This document shows, one piece after another, positions 56,456 through 64,000 of a stretch of DNA of 64,000 nt. Below the pieces are notes generated by a model that was not told where the DNA came from, ran no database searches, and worked only from the letters and a program-made list of their open reading frames with translations. Origin of the DNA: Tubulanus polymorphus (Eukaryota > Nemertea > Palaeonemertea > Tubulaniformes > Tubulanidae); contig NC_134027.1 in NCBI RefSeq assembly GCF_964204645.1, positions 22,060,485 through 22,124,484 of the forward strand, read 5' to 3'. A program made the position numbers and the translations under genes. Every line of letters begins with the position of its first letter. Within the stretch, counting starts at the first letter, position 1.

Positions 56456-59400
56456 GTAAGTAGCCATTTTTTCATACATTCATATATCTACGTATATATT
56501 ATATATCATTCAAAATAACCATGGCAGCACCTGGTAGGACAAGAAGTAGAAATCGTGAATTTTGTGAAATTAGTTCAAAGTCTGGAAAAATGTATGTAAA
56601 CGCATAGAAAATAGAAGCCTTTAAGGGGTTAATGTAGTTATTCCGTTTTATGATGTTATGTTTCATATTTGCAGGATAATAATTGCGAAAGTACAGGAAC
56701 TCATCTCAGTGATAAAACACTTCAACAGAACGCCGTTTATGCATCGAACTCCACTCTGACTTCGCTCGTTGCCACGAAGATCAACAATATATCAATTGTT
56801 TACGCTGGAACGAAAAAGGGCCACTTAGAAAAAGTGAGTATTTTACATTTAAGTAATTTGTTTGTTATATAAAGCGGAGGACACGCGCTATGCGAATCTG
56901 TAGACGTGATATACTTGCAGTGAATTTTGATGTGACCTGAACAGGGCGTTACATCACAAATAACGGTTTAGATTTAGGTTCTTTTTCATACCTGCCATGT
57001 TTCTGCGTTGATGAGAATGACAAAGTTTTTTTTTTCTATTTCAGGTTTTGTTATCAAGTTCAGTAGCTGATAGTAAATTGTTATTTGATAATGTGATCGA
57101 GGACAATAAACCAATACAAAGCGATTTACTAATCAGTCCTGATTTCTCGCATATCTACGCGCTGTTACCTTCACAGGTAAGTCACATCATAAGCCATATT
57201 CACACTCGCTAGTCACATAGTCCATTTTGATTTGACCTGTACATGTAATGGATCAGACCCTTGCTGTGCGTTTGCACCGGTTTTTAAATCATAGCTGTCA
57301 TGACTTCAATGCAAAACTGTGATTGACTGGAAATTAGAACAGAGTTTCTATAAATGCTCAAAGAAATGGTCTGTTCTAAAATTTAGAACGCACCTGGATC
57401 TGTCACTTAGATCGGTCGATATTGGTCTGCTCAAAAATGTAATTGACCAATTTAGGACGGAATTTTCGCTGTGAATGCTTGCTCCATTCTACCTAATTTG
57501 GAACAGACTAATAAACTTGGAATGTCTTCTTACCACTTGAGCGAGCGGTGTGTGTGAGTGGTTAGAGCGTTTGACTCTGGGTAGCCAGGTCGAGGGTTTC
57601 GAACCCCGTACATTACCGTAGTGTCCTCGGGCAAGACACTTATCCGCATTGCCTCTCTCCACCCAGGAGTAAATGGGCACCTGGCCTGATAGACCTTAGT
57701 GGTTGCGTGGATGTTGCTTCTCCCCAGGGAGAGATGTTGGGGGTAATAATACCAATTTGGAGCGCATTTGAACTAGACTCTGTTTACAATACCTGCGCTG
57801 TATAAATGACATTTTTATTATTATTGTTATTATTATTATTATTATTATCATCATCTTCTAGGTGGTAATGTCGTCAGTCGAGAATTGTTCAATGTATGAA
57901 ACTTGTGAAACATGCCGACAATCTCGGGATCCACATTGCGGCTGGTGTTCCTTATCCAGTAGGTTAGTATTAGTGAAAGAAGTAGCAGCGTCATATTCCG
58001 TAGTCGTGATCACACGGAGACAGTTTGGCCAAGACTGACGTTCGTATGGATAAGCCACGATATTCACAGAATTACTGTTTGATTATGTTATAGGTGTACA
58101 GTGAAAGAAACCTGCTCAAATTCTGATGATAAAGCTCATTGGTTGGGATTTTATTCAACTCAGTGTGTTGGTATATCTGAGATGGCCCCTATTTCCTGGC
58201 CGATAAAAGAACAGCAAACAGTAAGTAACGTGTCCAATGGAAATGCTCAGAAATACTGGACATAGCTCCAATTGCGGGTTTACTTAAACTCCAGATACAT
58301 TCATAACGCATAGCACGCACAGCAGGACATGAATCCAAAACAGAAATATTTTTCTTGCTTGATTTCATGACTGTACATGTGTTGCTCCACTTTTGATTCT
58401 AGCATATTGTTAACATGCTTGTTTTTCAAACTTTTAATCTCAAACAATCATAGCTTTTTATAAAAACTTTAATTCGGTTTCGTTTTTGTATTTTAGAAAA
58501 TGAAATCTAACACGAAGGTTTATTTTTGCCATGCATTAACATGCAGAATCTAGAACCTTCTAATTCCTAATAAGATTCAATGTCGTGGACATTCAACCTT
58601 TTGAAAAAATTTTGAATTTTTTGTTTCAATCTGATATGTATTGTGATATGTATTATTCAAACCAGATATGTATTGTGTTGTGGATTTATGGGTTTGTATA
58701 TGTGTTAGGCTTTAGTTTTATAAATACGGTGTTTGGATAAATTACCCTTACACCTCGTTCTCAGCATTTCATTTTCAATCTCGGAATTGGTATCAACTGA
58801 CAACTATGCGACTAAGTTCTTAGAAAGTACATGTAATGATTTGAGTAATTACTTCGCAGACTATGCAGCTGACCCTGGTGGAATTCCCTGAAAATGCTGG
58901 TGAACTGTCGTGTGTGTTTGGTGATAATGAATATGAGTCACCAGCCCAGCTTGTACAGAACAAACTGACTTGCGAAACTCCTCGTAAAAACACCATACAA
59001 TTGAAAGATACTCAAAAAGGTAAAAAAAAGGTTTTGTACCAGTATTTATATGGTAGATCATCCTTCATTAGTGAGGATTTGAGCGTGATGACATCACCGC
59101 ACAGCCCCGGAGGAAAAGCAGACCAGCTGGTGCTGAGCTAGTCATATGCATTAGAATATCCATAGCCAATCAGAAATCACACTCATGTGCATGAGTGCAA
59201 AGAGTAGAATAAGTGCGATTCTGTTTCCGAAAATGACCTTAATTGAATACAAGAGACTAAAGAAAGTGTTTCAGCCCTCAGATTGAGTTTGCCCACCTAA
59301 ACCAGCAAATTTGACACTCATACTCTCTCGGAAGTTGCATCTTTTTGGATGGCTTCCTCTGAGGCCTGTCCATTTTCTTTTTGCAACCCATACAGGGTGA

Positions 59401-62400
59401 ACCTGATAAACTCGGGGATCAGAAAACCTAGAAGAATATCAGGCAATATCAGAGAATTTAACAATTTCACCAAAATTTTTTATCCAAAAAATTTGGATAA
59501 TACTATTGACCTCGTGTTTCTTTATAAGTACATGATTCAATGAATGAAATTTTAAACTCAGATGACATGGAAATTAAGGAAATCTTGTATCATTTTGCTT
59601 GTGTCCATATTTTGCGGTTACCATGGTTTACAACACACAGATCGATGAAACGCATTTCATTTCATAATTCATGTTTTCTGATGCTTATTTGTGCCGTACT
59701 TTTACTCTGTATACAATGTATATGAACGAATGAAATATAATTGCAGATCATGTAAGCCTGATGTTACAGATAAAATCTATTCGCACCGGAGCAATAATTA
59801 CCGAGAAAGAGTTTGTGCTGTATGAATGTGGAATTCATTCTACGTAAGTATTCATGAGTACAGTTTTTAAGTTTCCTAGCATTCTCGATGAGAATTCTAT
59901 GTTCGAATGTGGCAATCAAGTATTGCACTCATCGTAGCGAGTTCACTAGCATGTATTTGGACAACGATGCCAGATTTCTTCTCCGATTCAATTAAGGTCT
60001 ATTCATAATTTCTCAAATTTTATCATGGACTTCATTTGAGAATCCTTGATACTATGAATGATGAATAAAAATTGCGCTGTATATGTATACGATGCCTAAA
60101 GATCAATCAAAGTTTTATGAAGAGATTTGATTTTAACTTAATGTCAGAGGCTGAACGCAATTTTGTTTGAATTGTCCTATTGATGTACATGCCATCTAAC
60201 GGGAAAGCAGGGCCCTCGCAAGGGGCCTCGCACCTATGGCATTCACCTTTGCCAAAACCCAATCTATGCCCTTTTTCCTGATACCTGACCAATGGAAAAA
60301 TGAAGGATATGGCGTTGGATAGCATCCTTGAAGACCTGAGCTTACTACAAAAATGGATGACGCAAAGCACGTCAGAAAATATCACATACAATTCCATAAA
60401 ATCAACTTCTTCAGCGGAGGTCAACGAGTGAGCCCAGTCCAGAAACTTAAAATTACCGGACCTGAGATTGGACTTGGGAGTTAAAACATAAATTAACTCA
60501 TAAATAAACTGTAAATCAAGTAATTTCGACTGTAAAACTGTGAATCCACTGCCAGTAGCTAAGTCAGTCATTTTACGGTAAACTAAAAGGAGTTTCTGAT
60601 GAATGAAGGATAAATGTTATCACTTGTAGGTGCGTTCCATGTGTGTCCAGTAACTGGGGTTGCAATTGGTGTATTTCGGACAATCGATGCGTTCACAACG
60701 TTACCCAATGTGACGACCCATCGAGCAAAGTCATCCCAGTAACGGTACGTACAGTAGGCTGAATCATTTTAAAACTTCTTTTTCATGTCACGGCGAGAAT
60801 TGAACATATTATCCATGATAATTCTGCCTGATCCTCAGGTCTCACATGGTCACACAATTGAAGTAAAATTACTATTCACACTCAGGGAATCCGTCTTTTT
60901 GGTTGGTCTTAATGGAATGGACAAATTTGGAACGGACTTATAAGATAAAAATCCACTATGTACAAATTAAAAGAATTTAAAATCGAGAATTTATTTATTC
61001 AAAAAAATCTAAAATGTAAAATACAGGACGTTTCGATCGTGACACCTGACAATGATCTCTAGGGTGAGATCGTAACAACGTCGTGTATTTTACATTTTAG
61101 ATTTTTTGAATGAATAAATTCTCGATTTTAGATTCTTTCGATTTGTACGTAGTGGGTTTTTATCGTATTATCCGCTCACCACGTTCGAGTGTGGTTATTG
61201 TACTCGGAACAGACTGTGAACGGTCGGTCCATTCAAAATTGGAACAGACTAGATTTCGAATGTCACAGTATGACATCACTCCCGTCTTTCATCTTGTAAG
61301 ATGTCACTTCTGCTATGACGTACATTCCGCTGCGACCTCACACCTCCTTCCCTCCTCATTCACTGCTGCCTCGATAGTACCAGTACGTTACTCAGGGATG
61401 AAAATCTTCTGTCCAAAGACGGATTTCCGACCTTTCAGTTTCACTTCCATCATTCTTGAAAACAGTGTAAATCCGGGTCACAAAGTGAGATCGGTAGATC
61501 ACAGCGGCCGTAAAAGCGCTGCGAACCGTAAAAGTGTTCATTTTATGTGTTTTCCGATCTCCATTCAAGAGGACAGTACAAATTGAATTGTACAATTGTA
61601 TCTATTTGAATTGTAAACATTGTATTGATTATACGCACGACACAGAAAAAGCCGATCGCGGACGCAGAACCGGCCCGTGTATCTGCCGTCTGGCCGAGGC
61701 CGGGGCCGGGTTTTAGACTTGTGGCTGCATCCGGGATTGTGACCGTGTTTCAGATGCTACGGGCGCAATTCAATTCAATAGTTGATTTTTTGGCTCAACT
61801 TCGCGGAAATTGTGTCAATTAATGGTAGATTTTTAGAAAATTTTCTAAACACAAGGGGGGGACACCCCCCTCGAGCTGGTCGTTGCGAGCACTAGTTTCT
61901 TTTTCCGACCTTTTGGAATTGCCCGTTTTCATCCCTGGTAACTACTGATGCCACCAGGCTCGAATCCCTGCTCGGTGAGGATGGATTGTTTGCGTGATGC
62001 ATACAAAAATTTTAAGAATCAGTATAAATGCGTTAATCTTAATCATGCTGTTTTGATTATTTACAGAGTTCGTCCGGACAACGGAAAAAAAGAACTGAAT
62101 CTTGTCCTCAAATAGCACCGAGCTCGGCGGAAGTATTGATTCCTTACGGTATCGATCGCAAAGTGGATATACGCGGACACCATTTTCCGGTTCCAACGAA
62201 GGTTAGATCACTTTCCTATCATTGTGATGTGGTTTCGAGTGATTTTGTCTGAATTTGTTTTGCAAATGAAAGCGAAAACAACCTTCGCTCAATTTTACCG
62301 ATCAATCAACTGATTTAATTTCCCCATGTCTTTCGAAGATGTTGTCATCTAAGATTGTGGTACCGATAATTCCATATTCAAGATGGCAGTTTTCAAATTT

Positions 62401-63712
62401 CATAATCTGAGATAACCGTTTTTTTCCTACTGCGCAATTATCTGAAATGATGGTGTAAGATGGTCTGAATGACATCATCCAAGATTCTTGCCCGAACTGT
62501 CAATGCACAATAGGAAAATTATCATCTTGAATTATGAAATGTGAACACCGCCATCTTATATATGGAATTATGGGTACCGCCATTTTAGGTGAAGTCACTT
62601 CCTCTCGCATAAAGTTATATTACTTTACTACCAATATCTTATAATGGCAAAGGTATCGGACCAATAAATACGATATATCTATTTATCTAGTGTGGCAGAA
62701 ATTCTGAAATTGCTGATTTGTTTCGTAATTGTAGGAATACACTTGTTGTGTCGGGTATAACGGAGATTCGGATAAAACGCAAACTCTGAAGGCAACATAC
62801 GTCAATGATTCACTTGTCGTCTGTGATCCGTTTAAGGTAAATATTTACTACTACACTCGTATATGAAAGAGATGGCATTCCCGTCGGCATATCCTTCGCC
62901 TATGGTTGATCTAACAATGAATTCAGCATGGAACCATTCATGATTTTCTGGACCTAGTTCCACAGTTGTGAGTTGGAGTGAGTTTTTTTTTTTTAAACAT
63001 ATAAGCGCCACGCAGGGCTTTGACGAGACCAGTGACCGGCGGCTTAAACCACTCGGCCACTGCGCCTCTCAGTTGGAGTGAGTTCATTTTCAGTGTTTTA
63101 ACTCAGAGTCAAATCTTAACTCGGAACTGTGGAACCGGCCCATTGATGATGCAATGATCGCCTTTTGGTGATTTATGTTCCTCTGACTTAATTAAGTCCT
63201 GTCTTGAAGAAAAACGAAAAGAGCACCAGTTGAAATCAGTTTTGAAATCGGTTTTGGCTTTTAGAATTGAGTAGAACCATAAAATACTTATATATAAGAA
63301 ATCAGTTTTGAATAGGCTTATAGGATTGAGTCAAAACATCAAATACTAGTAAAATACCGGTACTAGTCAAATACTAAATAAAGTTTTACTTTGTATTGTG
63401 GGTAGGTAGCCACTTGTCTATGGAAACCGATAAATTCCCGTACATGAATTATCTTTTCAGTACAAATACGAAGGTGAGCTCAGCACGAAGAATTTCAGTA
63501 TAAGCCTGCTGTGGGATTCGTCGAAGTGGATCGATTATACTTACACGGTAACCGTGTACAAATGTTCGCAGCTCGGTTCGGATTGTAGCCGGTGTACGAG
63601 CCCCGAAATTACTCTGCCGAAATACAATTGTAAATGGTGTAGAAATACGTGTCAATATCAGACGTGTCCGGGACACAGCACGCAAGATTGTCCTGGTCCG
63701 ATCATTACGAAC
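55433..63712 (+). CDS. plexin, 5' part of gene (11 coding exons, runs off window)
   Basis: Semaphorin receptor. Joined exons 55433-56455, 56675-56833, 57045-57176, 57862-57962, 58094-58220, 58860-59019, 59747-59843, 60630-60744, 62067-62201, 62735-62836 and 63461-63712 give one frame of 801 codons with GT-AG junctions throughout. Start at ATG 55433, because it begins a signal peptide (about 1-21) that leads into the Sema domain; an ATG 7 bp upstream is out of frame. Domains: Sema (about 22-440, with [10 protein letters not shown] and [10 protein letters not shown]), PSI1 (about 446-490), PSI2 (about 590-625), PSI3 (about 755-795) and the start of the IPT region between them. Known role: a single-pass membrane receptor controlling axon and cell guidance through a cytoplasmic GAP domain, which lies beyond the window. 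A-type against B-type cannot be decided from this part. Confidence 0.92.
56675..56833 (+). CDS. plexin coding exon 2 (Sema)
   Basis: 159 bp, phase 0, residues 342-394, DNNCESTG...GHLEK. Acceptor TATTTGCAG, donor AAA|GTGAGT. Confidence 0.9.
57045..57176 (+). CDS. plexin coding exon 3 (end of Sema)
   Basis: 132 bp, phase 0, residues 395-438, [10 protein letters not shown]...YALLPSQ. Acceptor CTATTTCAG, donor CAG|GTAAGT. Confidence 0.9.
57545..57855 (+). mobile_element. tRNA-derived SINE with (ATT)n tail in plexin intron 3
   Basis: The head has an A-box-like GAGTGGTTAGAGCG and a B-box-like GGTTTCGAACCCC. The body includes GGGCAAGACACTTATCCGC and CCCAGGAGTAAATGGGCACC. The tail is (ATT)n at about 57810-57848, abutting the polypyrimidine tract of exon 4. 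No clear target duplication. Confidence 0.8.
57862..57962 (+). CDS. plexin coding exon 4 (PSI1)
   Basis: 101 bp, residues 439-472, with the PSI pattern C...C..C....HCGWC. Acceptor TCTTCTAG, donor AG|GTTAGT, ending in phase 2. Confidence 0.9.
58003..58060. mobile_element. GCGATCACAC-family MITE fragment in plexin intron 4
   Basis: GTCGTGATCACACGGAGACA followed by GTTTGGCC; a 5' fragment only. Confidence 0.6.
58094..58220 (+). CDS. plexin coding exon 5 (end of PSI1)
   Basis: 127 bp, completes Arg 472 and runs to residue 514 (CTVKETCSN...WPIKEQQT). Acceptor GTTATAG, donor ACA|GTAAGT. Confidence 0.9.
58860..59019 (+). CDS. plexin coding exon 6
   Basis: 160 bp, phase 0, residues 515-567, [20 protein letters not shown]..., part of an Ig-like segment between PSI1 and PSI2. 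Donor AAG|GTAAAA, ending in phase 1. Confidence 0.88.
59747..59843 (+). CDS. plexin coding exon 7
   Basis: 97 bp, residues from 568, [20 protein letters not shown]..., ending phase 2. Acceptor AATTGCAG, donor TAC|GTAAGT. Confidence 0.88.
60630..60744 (+). CDS. plexin coding exon 8 (PSI2)
   Basis: 115 bp, to residue 638, with the PSI pattern [14 protein letters not shown]. Acceptor ACTTGTAG, donor ACG|GTACGT. Confidence 0.9.
60945..61163. repeat. foldback element in plexin intron 8
   Basis: Arms of about 80 bp pair (ATAAAAATCCACTATGTACA against its complement; ATCTAAAATGTAAAATAC against GTATTTTACATTTTAGAT). The loop region contains CGTTTCGATCG and CCTGACAATGATCTC-tagggt-GAGATCG, an arrangement like the CTGA-hairpin-GAAAC motif in the element at 14613-15315. 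Confidence 0.8.
62067..62201 (+). CDS. plexin coding exon 9
   Basis: 135 bp, phase 0, residues 639-683. Contains [12 protein letters not shown], a furin-type RKKR, then the start of an IPT/TIG domain ([13 protein letters not shown]). Acceptor TTTACAG, donor AAG|GTTAGA. Confidence 0.9.
62336..62603. repeat. foldback element in plexin intron 9
   Basis: GGTACCGATAATTCCATATT-CAAGATGGC on the left pairs with the inverted copy at about 62530-62580, arms about 70 bp with mismatches. Each arm carries AAGATGGC or a close variant. Confidence 0.7.
62735..62836 (+). CDS. plexin coding exon 10 (IPT)
   Basis: 102 bp, phase 0, residues 684-717, [14 protein letters not shown]...VVCDPFK. Acceptor AATTGTAG, donor AAG|GTAAAT. 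Confidence 0.9.
62951..63142. repeat. foldback element, family B, interrupted by a SINE (plexin intron 10)
   Basis: Left end GGACCTAGTTCCACAGTTGT, right end AACTGTGGAACCGGCCC. Split by the insertion at 62985-63070. Confidence 0.8.
62985..63070 (-). mobile_element. short tRNA-derived SINE with 14-bp target duplication
   Basis: The minus strand reads a tRNA-like head, GCAGTGGCCGAGTGGTTTAA, including an A-box, and ends in about 10-12 A (T-run 62983-62994). The host sequence AGTTGGAGTGAGTT is repeated exactly on both sides (62971-62984, 63071-63084), a retroposition target duplication. It is only 86 bp, probably truncated. Confidence 0.85.
63461..63712 (+). CDS. plexin coding exon 11 (IPT end, PSI3)
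   Basis: 252 bp, phase 0, residues 718-801, with [13 protein letters not shown] and NCKWC of PSI3, ending GPIITN. Acceptor TCTTTTCAG, donor AAC|GTAAGC. The next exon is outside the window. Confidence 0.9.
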
Positions 63713-63740
63713 GTAAGCTTTTCTATTTCTCAAGTTCTTC

Positions 63741-63991
63741 AGCCGCAATCATACAAGCATATTTTGACTTGGGCCAAATTTGGGCTGTGCCACATAAGAC
63801 TGAAGCCAACTGTTCACCAAAAAGGTCCGTTCCCGTTTGACACTGGCCAAATTTTGCCTGACAAAACAGTTTCTGACCAAGCCCTTGCAAAATTGATACA
63901 GATTAAATTATTCCATGTGAATGCTGACTGGTTTTGGTCACTTTGCTTACCACAGCAGCGCTTTGATCTTACCACAGCAGCGCTTTGATCG
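63741..63991. mobile_element. GCGATCACAC-family MITE (diverged) in plexin intron 11
   Basis: AGCCGCAATCATACAAGC, then GGGCCAAATTTGGGC and GACACTGGCCAAATTTTGCC. The right part is unlike other copies and ends in a 26-bp direct duplication (TTACCACAGCAGCGCTTTGA twice, at about 63947 and 63973). Confidence 0.6.
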
Positions 63992-64000
63992 TATTTTAGA

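Noticed and set aside
60107-60571. 154-codon minus-strand frame in plexin intron 7
   Set aside because: No recognisable domain, antisense to an intron, no splice or promoter evidence; possibly a decayed repeat.
61110-61586. 158-codon plus-strand frame in plexin intron 8
   Set aside because: It starts inside a foldback element and shows no domain; joining it to the plexin would break the verified phase from exon 8 to exon 9.

Overview
This is a stretch of animal nuclear genome. Genes are split by GT-AG introns, intergenic DNA is long and AT-rich, and inverted-repeat transposons, tRNA-derived SINEs, minisatellites and microsatellites are abundant. The gene content (an RBM15/Spenito protein, a plexin, and a tandem family of diverged rhodopsin-like receptors) and the repeat style suggest a marine invertebrate, most likely a lophotrochozoan such as a mollusc, annelid, nemertean or brachiopod. 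The species cannot be read from the sequence.

Layout. 1-11.3 kb: no gene seen; foldback elements, a 480-bp palindrome, pogo-like MITEs and a tandem array carrying CACGTG boxes. 11.5-13.9 kb, minus strand: an intronless RBM15/15B (Spenito) gene with three RRMs and a SPOC domain; a YY1/TISU-like ATG lies just upstream. 14-30 kb: no protein gene recognised; a composite inverted-repeat element with a possible target duplication, a TIR element carrying a tRNA-like segment, and several copies of a MITE family ending in GCGATCACAC. 30-41 kb, minus strand: a tandem array of closely related class A receptors with three intact genes (about 31, 37 and 40 kb), one frameshifted pseudogene (34-35 kb) and two gene scraps (33.7 and 38.4 kb), spaced by repeated downstream modules. 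43.8-47 kb: two large minisatellites with 26-bp and 25-bp units. 47-55 kb: MITEs, short tandem arrays and foldbacks. 55.4 kb to the end, plus strand: the 5' part of a plexin gene. I resolve 11 coding exons giving 801 residues (signal peptide, Sema domain, three PSI modules, start of the IPT region); the gene runs off the window inside intron 11.

The most informative region is the receptor array. Because it is made of recent duplicates, transposon insertions can be compared with empty sites in sister copies. One insertion with a TTA target duplication lies at the very 3' end of receptor copy 1 and supplies its stop codon and about 24 C-terminal residues. A piggyBac-like MITE with TTAA flanks marks the place where a whole receptor body is missing. 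A third MITE fragment has become the 5' end of the pseudogene. A 42-bp repeat directly abutting the receptor start codon varies from one to five units between copies. RBM15 would act in nuclear m6A deposition and RNA processing, the plexin in semaphorin signalling, and the receptors probably in peptide sensing or chemosensing. Nothing shows that the three loci work together.
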